Counted from the first letter of the stretch, positions 18,028 through 27,358 are shown. The stretch is DNA of 64,000 nucleotides from JBBQER01 sp052148155 (GCA_052148155.1 JBKQIY010000264.1:1-64000); one strand, 5' to 3'. Numbers and translations are program-made. Notes: generated by a model not told the origin, from the sequence alone.

Positions 18028-18299
18028 ACCCGCTTGGGGCGTTACCTACACCAGACAGCCAGTCCGCCGACACGCCGCGAAAGCAACTCGCGCCCAGTTT
18101 CTCGCTGCGGCTGGTCATTGCCGCGGTATCGCATCGAGTAGATCACTTGAGGCTCGACGGACCAACGTCGTGCAAGCTCCGTCAGGCTGATGCATCGTGA
18201 CCCCGCGTTGTTCCTGACTGTCTTCGGATGCGTTGACTCTTGATCGAAATTCACCGCGCCGAAGCCGGTCCGGCGCACCCTCACAACGTCCGTCGCCGT

Positions 18300-18560
18300 C
18301 ACAACTACCGGCTTGTGTCGCCGCGGGGCCGGTGAGTTCACGACGGACGAGCGCACCTTCGGTACTACAAGGGCCTCCGCTTTCATGATTATGCCGACAT
18401 CGGCAGAATCATGATCTCCGCCACAGCTGCGCGCGCTACTCGTCGCGGCTAGGCGCAGCTTGCATTGCAAGATGTGAAACAGCATCTCGGCACAGCACGA
18501 TCCGGGTCACGAGCGACACGCAGCGCACCTCTATCCGGAGGCGCGCGTGGCGATGGCCGG
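18300..18560 (+). pseudogene. Tyrosine integrase remnant, left copy
   Basis: Only pieces of the C-terminal catalytic domain are readable, in different frames. EFTTDERTF is followed by RYYKGLRFHDYADIG (the R-F-H-D-L-R-H box) in a second frame. Then DVKQHLG runs on into DNA at 18483-18547 that aligns base for base with the conserved ...LGHSSIRVTSDRYGHLFP segment of the right copy at 38659-38725. Frameshifts and a stop make it non-functional. It ends about 110-170 bases before the tRNA-Gly fragment at 18673, the same layout as at the right end of the island. Confidence 0.68.
18383..18414. repeat. Palindrome inside the left integrase remnant
   Basis: Arms TCATGATTATGCCGA (18383-18397) and TCGGCAGAATCATGA (18400-18414) are complementary with one mismatch around a CA centre. 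It lies exactly at the integrase R-F-H-D box. A related palindrome sits at the same place in the right integrase remnant (38568-38589). Confidence 0.65.
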
Positions 18561-19005
18561 TCAGACGCCCGCGGCGCGCTTTCCTGCGAAGCTGTGACGC
18601 CCACACCGAATTCGCGGGTCCGCCGAACTCCGGAAAGAGGTGTAGTCAGCAGCCCACCCCGACTTACACCGAGAGCGGACGACGGGATTCGAACCCACGA
18701 CCCCAGCCTCCGTAAGTCGAATCGCCGAGAACGCTGACCACGCAAGACCGGCCCTGCCCTACACAGACAACACCTGTTGTTCCTCGTCGGTACTCACCGT
18801 TTCGCTACGTCTCACGACCCACGAAAGCCCCGCCGCGAGTTGAACGCCCAGGGGGATCCAAGGCGGAAAGGCGAACGTCGCACGTAACGCCGTTCGAGGA
18901 AGCCTTCGAAGACCGTCCCGGGATGACGCAAGCGCTCCTGTGACCAGTTCGCTCAGATTGTATATTGTAGACGAAGATTAGGACCTACCGAAAAGGGGAC
19001 GTTGT
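18561..19005. other. Junction region: attachment repeat and promoter of the secreted protein
   Basis: This stretch holds the tRNA-Gly end repeat (18673-18709) and the upstream region of the secreted-protein gene. No coding sequence is recognised. An AT-rich run (TATATTGTAG, 18961-18970) is a plausible promoter for the gene at 19006, and AAAAGGGGA precedes its ATG. Confidence 0.45.
18673..18709 (-). repeat. attachment-site copy: 3' end of tRNA-Gly
   Basis: 37 bases match 38903-38939, the 3' half of the intact tRNA-Gly gene, with two mismatches and in the same orientation. The match covers the acceptor 3' strand, the whole T arm (GGTTCGAAT region) and stops at the variable loop. The anticodon and D arms are absent, so it cannot be a functional tRNA. 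Such partial 3' copies are what tRNA-targeting integrases leave at the far end of an island. Confidence 0.75.
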
Positions 19006-19533
19006 ATGAGGAGGATTTGTTTGTTGGTCACGGGCGTCGCGTTGTTCGCTCCGCTGACCGTGCTCACAGCGGGGCCAGTAGGAGCGGCTGGCGGTACGAG
19101 CTGTACAGGGCAATCCGGAACGGTGACGATCAGCCCGGGCATCACTACAACGAAGCAGACCGAACACTTCACGTCCACCGAGACGATCACACACTGCACG
19201 GGCGGCGGTGTCAGCAGCGGCAGCATCAAGTCCACCTTCACGGTGAAGAACGAGAGCTGCACAACTGCCGCCAAGCTGGGCGTCAAGACGGGGCCATTCC
19301 CCGGAACGATCACCTGGAACACGAAGAAGACTTCGACGTTTTCGGAGACCACCGTCACGGGACCGACGGTCGTTGAGGCCACCCTCACCGGCAACGTGCT
19401 GTCTGGACTGTTCGCCTCTGGCAAGATCTCGAACGTGCTCGGGTACACCTACGGCAAGGGCACCAGCTGCACGACGGGTATCAAGAAGATCACGATCGTT
19501 GCCGTCAAGGGCAAGCCGTTCGACATCAGCTAG
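19006..19533 (+). CDS. 175-aa secreted protein, paralogue of the one at 39776
   Basis: A secreted protein of 175 aa. A signal peptide (MRRICLLVTGVALFAPLTVL, then TAGPVGAAG) precedes a mature domain with four Cys (GTSCTG, THCTGGG, NESCTT, GTSCTT), probably two disulfides. It is rich in Gly/Thr/Ser and likely all beta. The protein at 39776-40303 has exactly the same length and shares CTGGGV, TITWNT-KTSTF and the GLF-x-x-x-K-x-S tail. The family is not known to me. AAAAGGGGA provides the ribosome-binding site. It lies just inside the putative island, 297 bases after the left attachment repeat. Confidence 0.75.
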   Translation: MRRICLLVTGVALFAPLTVLTAGPVGAAGGTSCTGQSGTVTISPGITTTKQTEHFTSTETITHCTGGGVSSGSIKSTFTVKNESCTTAAKLGVKTGPFPGTITWNTKKTSTFSETTVTGPTVVEATLTGNVLSGLFASGKISNVLGYTYGKGTSCTTGIKKITIVAVKGKPFDIS

Positions 19534-19548
19534 CGAAGCACGTTGAGC

Positions 19549-19575
19549 TCTCGGGGCCGTGCTCGCGGCCTCGAG
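19549..19575. terminator. Hairpin downstream of the secreted-protein gene
   Basis: Arms CTCGGGGCCG and CGGCCTCGAGA can form a stem of about ten pairs with one mismatch and a short loop, 15 bases after the stop of the secreted-protein gene. There is no T-run, so it would be a GC-rich actinobacterial type. It lies between convergent transcripts and could serve both. Confidence 0.4.
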
Positions 19576-19690
19576 ATGCTCGCGTACGCGCAACGTTCGC
19601 GGCGCGACTGCGGGGCATCGCCGCGAGTCCGAATCGCCATTTCGTGGAATAATGCTACAGAGCTGGGCGGTGATCCTCAGACGATACGGA

Positions 19691-22480
19691 TTAGGTGGCC
19701 AGCCCGGCGGGACGCGTGCCGCTGCGCTGGATAGCCGCCGCGTCGGTCCCGAGGTACGAAGCCACGACGAGCGGATCGTTGCGCACCGCATCAGGAGCGC
19801 CCTCGCAGATGATGCGGCCCGCCTCGAGGCAATAGACGCGATCGCTGATACCCAGAACGAGCGGCATGTCGTGCTCGATCACGAGCAGGCTTGCGTCTAG
19901 CTCGCGTCGAATGTCGAGGATAAGCGGTCCGAACGCCTCGCTCTCGCGTTGGGCGATCCCGGCAGTCGGCTCATCCAGGCACAGGATCCGCGCGCCCGAA
20001 CCCATCAGACACGCAAGCTCGACGATCCGACGTGTTCCCGTCGAGAGCTCGTTGATGAAGCTGCCCGAGAAGCGGCCGAGGCCGAGGAAGCCTACGATCT
20101 CGTCCGCCTCCCTCCGCTTGACGCGCTCGAGCCGCCGCGCCCGTGGTAGCGCCAGCACCGTCGCGACGAGACCGGCATGCGCGCGGCTCTCCAACGAGGT
20201 CTCGATCGTCTCCCGGACAGTGAGGTCGCCGAAGAGCTCGGCACCCTGGAAGGATCGACCGAGACCGAGGCGCGCCCGCCTCGCCGGTGGCATACGACGG
20301 ACGTCGCGGCCGAGTACCTCGATCGTGCCGCCACTTGGCACGAAGCCCGCGATCGCGTTCATGAGCGTCGACTTGCCGGCTCCGTTCGAGCCGATCAGGC
20401 CGACCACCTCGCCCCGCCGAACCTCGAGGTCGACACCATCGACGACCGTCCTCGACGCAAAGCGCACCGTGAGATCGCGCACCCGGATCAAGGTGTCAAT
20501 GTCGGCGGGCACGCTCGGCCCGGGCGGTAGGCGGGTGCTTGTCAGCGGAGCGATGATTACTGGCGCAACATCGGACGGACGTCGGCTCGCGACACGCGCG
20601 AACCACATGTCGCGGATCGAGTAGCCCAGCTGCACGAGGCCTGCAGGGAAGTACAGGAGCAGGATCAGGAGACCGGCACCGCTCGTGAGCAGCCCGACAG
20701 TGTTGCTGTTGTTGAAAAGCGCGGGGAGCCCGACGACCCAGAACGCGCCGAGAACCGCGCCGGGCACTGACGCGAGACCGCCGATGACCGCGATGGAGAC
20801 GACGTTCAGCGACTCGGTCGCCGAGAACAGGGCCGGCTCGAATGTCACGAGCAGTCCCGCGAGGAGCCCACCGGCGAGACCCGCGATCGCGCCCGAGATG
20901 CCGAACGCGGTGAGTTTGACGCGTGTGGGTGACAGGCCGAGCGCGGCGGCGGCGCGCTCGTTGTCGCGCACGGCAATCATCGATCGGCCGAGTCCACTGT
21001 GGCGAACTCGGGATATCCCGAGCATGAGCACTACGAGCACCACGAGACATATCGCGTAGTACGTGCCTTGCGACCCGAGATTGACGCGGCCGATGATCTG
21101 GCGAGGTATCGAGACGCTGAGGACGTTGGCGGGCAAGAAGACGGGTCGGAACAACAACCACGATGCGGTCATCACCGCGAACGCGAGCGTGGATACCGCG
21201 AGGAAGAGTCCCGGCCGGCGCAATGCCGGCACGCCGACGATCATCGCAGCCGCCGCCCCGACCGCGGCGGACAGGACGAGGGCCGGAACGAAGCCGACCC
21301 CGTTGCGTACCAACGCCCCCGTGCTCATCGCACCCAGGCCCACGAAGGCGAACTGGCCGAGCGAAAGCTGACCCGCCCAGCCGGTGAGCACGGTCAGTGA
21401 GAGCGCGACCAGCGCGTAGAGCAGCATTCGGCTCCATAGCAGCTGTTGGGACGCGCGGGTGAAGATCACAAGGGGCGTGAGCGCGACAAGCAGGGCGACG
21501 ATGCCGCTCATCCGCGAAAGCCGCCGGACCCACCACACATGTTCGAGCGAAGCGGGCGTCGGCCGGACCCGCGGCGAAAACGACCACGCTCCACCCGTCT
21601 CCGCGGAACGCTGGTTGCGTGCCATGACGAGCAGCGCGATCAGTACGACCACGAACAGCGCGGCGTCCAAGATGCCCGGGGTGTCGTTGTTGTAGAGCAG
21701 CACCGACTCGCCGACGCCGATCACGATGCCCGCGCCGAGCGCGACGGGCAGCGAGGTCATACCGGCGATCAGCGCTGCGGTCAGCGCGCGTAGCAATAAC
21801 GTCGGGCCAAGCGAGAAGGTGTCGGTCGCGGTGTTGGCAGTGAGCGGCGCCCACAGGATCGTGCCGATCGCTGTCAGTGTCCCGGCGAGAACCCACACGA
21901 GCGTGGACATCTTCTTGACGCTGATCGCCGAGAGTCGCGCCGCGTCCGGGTTCGCTGCCGACGCGCGGATCGCGAGCCCGTACTTCGTGCGGTTGAGGAA
22001 GAGCGCGAGCGCGGCAATGACTAAAGGCATGACGATCAGGACGACGAGATCCTCGCTGTGCACGATGACGCCGCCGACCTCCCAAGTGCGCGAGAACGCA
22101 GTGGGGAAGGGCTGTAAGCCTTTCGGCTCCGGGAGGATTGCTTGCGCGAACAGCAAGAGCTGCGCGGCGCCGATTGTTGCGACGAGCATGATGACGCGCG
22201 GTGCGGTGAACAGCCGACGGACGATCAACAACTCGAGTGCGGCGCCCACGAGAGCACCGATCCCCAAGCAGCACACGAAGGAGAGCCAGTATCCGACACC
22301 CCAGTTGAGGACCATGCGCGCGAGCACCGCGGCCGCGAATCCGCCCATCTCGGCGATCGCGAAGTTGATCACGCGTGTTGATCGGAAGATGAGGATCAGG
22401 CCGATTGCGATGACGCCGTAGGTGACGCCAGTCACCGCGCCCGAGAAGACCAGCTGCTTCGGAACCTCGAACGCAAGCAT
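19691..22480 (-). CDS. LivH-LivM-LivG fusion: two permeases and ATPase of a branched-chain-type ABC transporter
   Basis: A 929-aa protein joining three subunits that are usually separate. Residues about 1-295 are a LivH-type permease (TYGVIAIGLILIFRSTRVIN). About 325-630 are a LivM-type permease (LTGWAGQLSLGQFAFVGLGA). About 665-910 are a LivG ATPase with Walker A GSNGAGKST, signature ELSTGTRR, Walker B ILCLDEPTAG and the switch His in VIEHD. The start at 22480 follows GGGAGATAGCAGG; it is 4 bases beyond the stop of the upstream MFS-LivF gene. Together with the binding protein at 24678 it completes a Liv transporter for amino-acid-like or aromatic acids. Confidence 0.92.
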   Translation of the reverse strand: MLAFEVPKQLVFSGAVTGVTYGVIAIGLILIFRSTRVINFAIAEMGGFAAAVLARMVLNWGVGYWLSFVCCLGIGALVGAALELLIVRRLFTAPRVIMLVATIGAAQLLLFAQAILPEPKGLQPFPTAFSRTWEVGGVIVHSEDLVVLIVMPLVIAALALFLNRTKYGLAIRASAANPDAARLSAISVKKMSTLVWVLAGTLTAIGTILWAPLTANTATDTFSLGPTLLLRALTAALIAGMTSLPVALGAGIVIGVGESVLLYNNDTPGILDAALFVVVLIALLVMARNQRSAETGGAWSFSPRVRPTPASLEHVWWVRRLSRMSGIVALLVALTPLVIFTRASQQLLWSRMLLYALVALSLTVLTGWAGQLSLGQFAFVGLGAMSTGALVRNGVGFVPALVLSAAVGAAAAMIVGVPALRRPGLFLAVSTLAFAVMTASWLLFRPVFLPANVLSVSIPRQIIGRVNLGSQGTYYAICLVVLVVLMLGISRVRHSGLGRSMIAVRDNERAAAALGLSPTRVKLTAFGISGAIAGLAGGLLAGLLVTFEPALFSATESLNVVSIAVIGGLASVPGAVLGAFWVVGLPALFNNSNTVGLLTSGAGLLILLLYFPAGLVQLGYSIRDMWFARVASRRPSDVAPVIIAPLTSTRLPPGPSVPADIDTLIRVRDLTVRFASRTVVDGVDLEVRRGEVVGLIGSNGAGKSTLMNAIAGFVPSGGTIEVLGRDVRRMPPARRARLGLGRSFQGAELFGDLTVRETIETSLESRAHAGLVATVLALPRARRLERVKRREADEIVGFLGLGRFSGSFINELSTGTRRIVELACLMGSGARILCLDEPTAGIAQRESEAFGPLILDIRRELDASLLVIEHDMPLVLGISDRVYCLEAGRIICEGAPDAVRNDPLVVASYLGTDAAAIQRSGTRPAGLAT

Positions 22481-22484
22481 CCTG

Positions 22485-24674
22485 CTATCTCCCGAGGAAT
22501 ACCGCGCGGGCGACATCGTCTCGTGTCGCGAGTTCGGCGGCCGTGCCCTCGAAGCAGATTTCGCCCTTCTCCATGAAGATGGCGCGGTCGGCGATCGAGA
22601 ACGCGACGTTGAGGGACTGCTCGACGATGATCATCGTCATGCCGTCGTCCTTGAGGCGCCGAACGACGTCAAGGATCTGTTGGACGACGACGGGAGCCAG
22701 GCCGAGAGACAGCTCGTCGATGATGAGGACCTCAGGATCATGCATGAGCGTCATCGCGAGGGCGAGGATCTGCTGCTGTCCACCGGAGAGGTCGGCGGCG
22801 GTCGTATCGAGTCGCGCGTGGAGTGCCGGGAACAGGTCGAGTGCCCGTCGCATCCGCGTGTGCAGCTCTTGACGCGAGTATTGAAAGCCCGCCATACGCA
22901 AATTCTCGTCGACGGTGAGCGGTGGGAATGTGGCGCCACCGCCGATGAGCTGAACGATCCCGTTCTTCACGCGCAGCTCCGGGTCGGCGTAGGTGACGGT
23001 ATGGCCGTTCAGCCGCACGACGCCGCGATCAGCTATACCGAGCCCGCTGATGACGCGCAGCAGCGTTGACTTTCCGGCTCCGTTCGTGCCCAGCAGCGCG
23101 AGCGTTTCGCCGCGTTGGACATCGAGATTGATGTCGAACAGCACCTGCACCTTGCCGTAGGAGAAGTCGAGGTTCCGGACCTGGATCACCGGGACCTGCG
23201 TGGCAGGAACTGCGAGGCGGCCAGTTTCGGCCTGCTCCTCTTGGAGCTCCTCGACGACCCGCGACATGTCGTGCCGCACGTAACGCGCACCGTAGGCAAT
23301 GAGTGCGCCGCCGATGATTGTTGACGGGAGCACAATGGTGACGATCGCCGCCTGTCGGCCGATCGCTTCGCTCAAAAGCCCGGTCGCGACCGCGCCGAAA
23401 AACGAGCCGAACAAGAAGACGTACACGCCGATCATCGCGATGCCGCGAGAACGCAGACGATACGGGATGATCGCAGAGATCGGCGCGACGACAATCGCGA
23501 ACGCCGATTGTGACAGCGCACCACCGATCGAGAGGAAGATTGTCACAAGCGCGATGTTCGGCATGTACACCCCGACTGCGATGAACACGCCGAACGAGCC
23601 GATCAGTCCGCCGATGAACACGAGCGCCTGGGGTGGACTCCGGCGGAACAGCGCGTCGCTTCGCTTGCCCACGATCGCGAGTGCCGCGAAGCCTGGGATC
23701 ACACTCACCGAGCCGACGATGCCACGCTGGAGTGCGTTCAAACCGAACTTCTGCGCGAACAGCAGGTTGAGGAACAGGGGGATACTGAACAGCGCGAACC
23801 CCAGCGCCGCCATGCCAACGAGAAAGTAATAGAACGTCTTGATCTTGCGTAGCCGTTCGAACGCGACGCTGAGCGAAATCGGCAACTCGCCCGCAGTCTC
23901 GACGATCTCGTCGCCGAGGGCAGCGCGCATCTCGTTCTGCCCCCGCCGAGGCTCCTTGAGGCGAGCGGTCGCGATGGCGATAGGAACCGAGACGATCGCG
24001 AGCAGGTAGAACACCCAGCGCCACGAGCTCTCACCCGGGATCAGGGTAGCGATTCCCCCCGCGAAGAGAGGTGCGAGACCCGTGCCCGCGATCTGGAACA
24101 CCCACCAGAGCGCGAACACGCGTCCACGCGCTTCGATGGGGTAGGTGTCGACGAGGAGCGGTCCGTTGACCGGGAGCTGATACGACTGACCGAGGCCGCT
24201 TCCCAACCGTGCGACGAACAGTTGGAACGCGTTCTGTACGAAACCGGTGAGCCCAACGACGACCGACCAGACGGCGATCGCGAATGCCGCGACCCGCTTT
24301 CTCGGATAATGGTCAGCGAGTGAGCTGACCGGGATTGAACCGACGACGAACAACACTCCGAACGCACCGCCGATGGCGCCGAGGACCGGGTCGGTGACGT
24401 GCAACGACTTCTCGATGTTGGGGGCCAGGACCGCGAAACCGGTCTGATTGATTTGCTCGACAACCTGCGCGAGCCCGACTACAACGACGGTCGAGACACC
24501 ACCGATCCGTAGGGCGTCCTTCAGTGACATCGTGTCGGCACCGACGCCGGGCAACATGTCGTCTGGGAGGGCGACCTCGGGCCCGCGGTGTGCTTGCAGA
24601 CGCCGAGCTTCTTCGTCGAGGACTGCCGAAGCGAGCGCGGCTGCGTCGTGCTCAGGGGCTCCCCGTTCGGTCAA
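22485..24674 (-). CDS. MFS transporter fused to a LivF-type ABC ATPase
   Basis: A 729-aa fusion. Residues about 55-455 form a 12-helix major facilitator domain, with motif A as SLADHYPRKRVA and a conserved GSGLGQSYQLPV helix. Residues about 490-729 form a LivF-type ATPase with Walker A GTNGAGKSTLL, signature LSGGQQQ, Walker B VLIIDELSLGLAP and EQS in place of the usual switch His. It replaces the separate LivF that pairs with LivG in Liv systems. The TTG start at 24674 lies 3 bases after the binding-protein stop, and the permease fusion follows 4 bases on. Why a secondary transporter is joined to the ATPase is unknown. Confidence 0.9.
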   Translation of the reverse strand: MTERGAPEHDAAALASAVLDEEARRLQAHRGPEVALPDDMLPGVGADTMSLKDALRIGGVSTVVVVGLAQVVEQINQTGFAVLAPNIEKSLHVTDPVLGAIGGAFGVLFVVGSIPVSSLADHYPRKRVAAFAIAVWSVVVGLTGFVQNAFQLFVARLGSGLGQSYQLPVNGPLLVDTYPIEARGRVFALWWVFQIAGTGLAPLFAGGIATLIPGESSWRWVFYLLAIVSVPIAIATARLKEPRRGQNEMRAALGDEIVETAGELPISLSVAFERLRKIKTFYYFLVGMAALGFALFSIPLFLNLLFAQKFGLNALQRGIVGSVSVIPGFAALAIVGKRSDALFRRSPPQALVFIGGLIGSFGVFIAVGVYMPNIALVTIFLSIGGALSQSAFAIVVAPISAIIPYRLRSRGIAMIGVYVFLFGSFFGAVATGLLSEAIGRQAAIVTIVLPSTIIGGALIAYGARYVRHDMSRVVEELQEEQAETGRLAVPATQVPVIQVRNLDFSYGKVQVLFDINLDVQRGETLALLGTNGAGKSTLLRVISGLGIADRGVVRLNGHTVTYADPELRVKNGIVQLIGGGATFPPLTVDENLRMAGFQYSRQELHTRMRRALDLFPALHARLDTTAADLSGGQQQILALAMTLMHDPEVLIIDELSLGLAPVVVQQILDVVRRLKDDGMTMIIVEQSLNVAFSIADRAIFMEKGEICFEGTAAELATRDDVARAVFLGR

Positions 24675-24677
24675 CGG

Positions 24678-25985
24678 TCAGCCGACCTTGACCGGCTTCT
24701 CGTCGTCGATTGGGACGAAGACTCCCTTGGCGGCGTCATACCTCGAGACGAACACGTAGTCGCCGCCGTCATGCTTGGTCGGGCTGAACGAGCCCGGAGG
24801 GCCCGCGATCATCGGCAGCGACGACAGCGACTCGAGCTGCTTGATCACCGCACCCTGAGTAATCGGACCTTTGACCTGTGCGATCGCGTTCGTGACGGTT
24901 TGGATCTGCATGCAGGTCGCCGCCGCGAACAGGTAGGCATCGGACCCGACGGCGTAGTCGAGGTGCATCCGACGCCTGATGATGTCGTTGCACTTGACGG
25001 CATCGGGGTTCGGGTCGTTGAATCCTCCGTAGACTCCCCACGCGCCGTTGTAATCGGCCTTGGCGGTCACGAAGAAGTGCGCGACCGTATTCGTGACGTT
25101 GTCGCCGATCGTTGCCCACTGCGGATGGAAGTCCAGACTCTGCGCGGCTTCGACCGTCGACGAGCCGATGAGCGTCTCCGCGGGCAGGAACACGAAGTTC
25201 ACGTGCGCGTCCTTCATCTTTTGGATCGCGACGTCTTGTTGCGCGCACGTCTGACTACCCTCAGGGCACGGCAGAATCGATTCGGCCGCGACCTTGTAAC
25301 CCAGATCCGCGAGACCGGGCTTCAGTCCGACGTTGACATCGTCGAGCTCATCGGGAACATCGCCGAGAATGATCCCGATGGTCTTGCCCTTCAACGCGCC
25401 GACATCGTCGAGAATCTTCGGCCATGCCTTGTACTCACGGCCGCCGGCGATGGAGAGCTGCGTCGCACCGGAGAAAAGGCGGCCATCCGCTGCGGTGTAA
25501 AACTGCTCGGGCCAGCTGTCCATCGTGAAGGTCAGCACGTCGTGCTGGTCAGCAACGCACTGGGTCACATCTTCGGTGATCGCAGCGGTGATAATCACTG
25601 CAAAGGGCTTGTCGTCCTCGGTCGCCGCGACACACGCGTCTTGGCCAACCGCAGGCGAAAGTACCGCCGCGGCCCCCGACAGGACATGCGTGATCAGCTG
25701 AATCTGACGGCCGGCGACGCCACCATTCGCATTAATCTCCGCCACGACCGCTTGCGCAGTCTGGACCGAGTTGCCGATGTCGGGTGCAAGATGTTCCTGA
25801 GTCAGCACGGAGAGGTCGGACGCGATCAGCGAGATCTTGATCGTGCTCTTCGTGATCCCAACCGTCGACGTCGCCGAAGCACCACCCTTGGTGCTCGACG
25901 CGCCGGTCGGATTGGTCGAGTTGGCGGTACACGCACCCGCCAGGACGCAGACCGCGGCGGCGAGCCCAATCCAACGACGCGTCAT
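24678..25985 (-). CDS. LivK-like substrate-binding lipoprotein
   Basis: A 435-aa periplasmic-binding-type protein of the Leu/Ile/Val (type I) class, which delivers substrate to the Liv permeases. The lipoprotein signal MTRRWIGLAAAVCVLAGAC is followed by a Thr/Ser-rich tether. The core begins TKSTIKISLIASDLSVLTQE and includes VVAEINANGGVAGRQIQLI, the family's first strand and helix. The ATG at 25985 follows GGGGGATT. It heads a three-gene operon with the MFS-LivF and LivHMG fusions, downstream of a 20-bp palindrome at 26021. Confidence 0.92.
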   Translation of the reverse strand: MTRRWIGLAAAVCVLAGACTANSTNPTGASSTKGGASATSTVGITKSTIKISLIASDLSVLTQEHLAPDIGNSVQTAQAVVAEINANGGVAGRQIQLITHVLSGAAAVLSPAVGQDACVAATEDDKPFAVIITAAITEDVTQCVADQHDVLTFTMDSWPEQFYTAADGRLFSGATQLSIAGGREYKAWPKILDDVGALKGKTIGIILGDVPDELDDVNVGLKPGLADLGYKVAAESILPCPEGSQTCAQQDVAIQKMKDAHVNFVFLPAETLIGSSTVEAAQSLDFHPQWATIGDNVTNTVAHFFVTAKADYNGAWGVYGGFNDPNPDAVKCNDIIRRRMHLDYAVGSDAYLFAAATCMQIQTVTNAIAQVKGPITQGAVIKQLESLSSLPMIAGPPGSFSPTKHDGGDYVFVSRYDAAKGVFVPIDDEKPVKVG

Positions 25986-26020
25986 TTCGAATCCCCCATC
26001 ACCAATTCTGCATACGATAT

Positions 26021-26040
26021 ACATGACCGGGCGGTCGTGT
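26021..26040. promoter_or_regulatory. TetR-type operator between the Liv operon and the P450 gene
   Basis: ACATGACCGGGCGGTCGTGT is a 20-bp inverted repeat with one mismatch per arm and a perfect core GACCG-GG-CGGTC. It lies 36 bases before the binding-protein ATG and 101 before the P450 ATG, in a 155-base divergent region, so one regulator could control both. The form resembles TetR-family sites. No TetR gene adjoins it; the nearest regulator is the GntR gene at 33114. Confidence 0.55.
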
Positions 26041-26140
26041 CGCACGTCGACGCGGAGAGCGCTCAGACCGCAAGACACTCGACCAAGCGCAATCCGGTAC
26101 CCCGACGGTCGGGGTTATTTTCGAGGGAGAACGCGTATCC

Positions 26141-27358
26141 ATGTGCCCGCGCTCCGCGACGCCGCCGTACTACGACCCTTATGACGCCGACATCGACGCG
26201 AACCCGTATCCCGTGTGGAGGCGGTTGCGGGACGAGACACCGCTCTACTACAACGCAGAACACGACTTCTATGCGCTGAGCCGCTTCGCGGACGTACACG
26301 CGGCGTCGCTCGACTGGCAGTCGTATAGCTCAGCGCGCGGCACCGTCCTCGAGATCATCGATAGACCGCCGACCGAAGCAGACGATGTCGACGACGCGTT
26401 CCCGATGATGATCTTCATGGACCCGCCACGTCACGACGACCTGAGGCGCCTGGTGAGCCGGGCGTTCACGCCTCGGCGGGTCGCTTCGCTCGAATCACGA
26501 GCACGAGAGCTCTGCGCGCAGTTTCTCGATCCGCTGCGGGATGTCGACGGATTCGACTACGTCGAGGAGTTCGCGGCGAAGATCCCCACGATGATCATCG
26601 GAGCGATGCTCGGAGTCCCTGACGAGCATCAGGATCAGTTGCGGATCTGGGGTGACCAGATGCTGCGTTTCGAACCCGAAGGGATCAGCCCCGACAAGCT
26701 CGATGCGATTCAGCACTTCGGTGCGTACATGGAAGAGATGGTCGACGATCGGCGAAGGACACCGCGCGACGACATGGTGTCCGACCTGCTCGCGTCCGAG
26801 ATTACGCGCCAAGACGGTTCGACTCGTCGCCTCGACCACCGCGAGGTGATGGCGTTCTTCACCCTCCTCGAAATCGCCGGAAGCGAGACGACGGCGCGTT
26901 TGCTCGGGTGGGCGTCCGTACTTCTCGCTCGCCACCCTGACCAGCGCTCCAAGCTCCGCGCCGACCGAGGACTCGTACCGAACGCCGTGGAAGAACTCTT
27001 ACGGTACGAGCCCCCATCGCCGATCCAAGCCCGCCTCGTCACCCGCCCGGTTGAATGGTACGGACGCGCGATCCCGGCGTACTCGAAACTCGCGCTGCTC
27101 ACCGGCAGCGCCGGCCGCGACGAACGCGAATACACCAATCCTGACCGATTCGACGTGGAGCGGAGCCTCGACCGCCACGTGACGTTCGGCTACGGCGTTC
27201 ACTACTGCCTCGGCGCGAATCTCGCTCGGCTCGAAGCACGAGTCGTCCTCGAAGAAACGCTCGAGCGCCTGCCCGACTGGCATGTCCACGAAGATGAGAT
27301 CGAACTGGTCCGCACGTCGACGGTACGCGGCCCAGTCCGCGTACCCATCCACATCTGA
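26141..27358 (+). CDS. Cytochrome P450
   Basis: A 405-aa soluble bacterial P450 monooxygenase. The I-helix oxygen-binding motif is LLEIAGSETTARL, the K-helix E-x-x-R is EELLRYE, and the haem-binding loop is FGYGVHYCLGANLAR with the ligand Cys at 356. Another usual mark is MDPPRHDDLRRLVSRAFTPR. It needs a ferredoxin and reductase, neither of which is adjacent. It is divergent from the Liv operon and precedes the catabolic operon starting at 27812, so it probably acts on the compound imported or degraded there. The start ATG has GAGGGAGA about 12 bases upstream. Confidence 0.95.
   Translation: MCPRSATPPYYDPYDADIDANPYPVWRRLRDETPLYYNAEHDFYALSRFADVHAASLDWQSYSSARGTVLEIIDRPPTEADDVDDAFPMMIFMDPPRHDDLRRLVSRAFTPRRVASLESRARELCAQFLDPLRDVDGFDYVEEFAAKIPTMIIGAMLGVPDEHQDQLRIWGDQMLRFEPEGISPDKLDAIQHFGAYMEEMVDDRRRTPRDDMVSDLLASEITRQDGSTRRLDHREVMAFFTLLEIAGSETTARLLGWASVLLARHPDQRSKLRADRGLVPNAVEELLRYEPPSPIQARLVTRPVEWYGRAIPAYSKLALLTGSAGRDEREYTNPDRFDVERSLDRHVTFGYGVHYCLGANLARLEARVVLEETLERLPDWHVHEDEIELVRTSTVRGPVRVPIHI

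Noticed and set aside
18673..18746. A second functional tRNA gene at the left attachment repeat
   Set aside because: Only the acceptor 3' strand and T arm match; anticodon and D arms cannot be formed.
20496..22274. A 592-codon minus-strand frame inside the LivHMG fusion
   Set aside because: Same strand but shifted frame; Arg-rich non-protein-like sequence while the real frame has clear permease and ATPase motifs.
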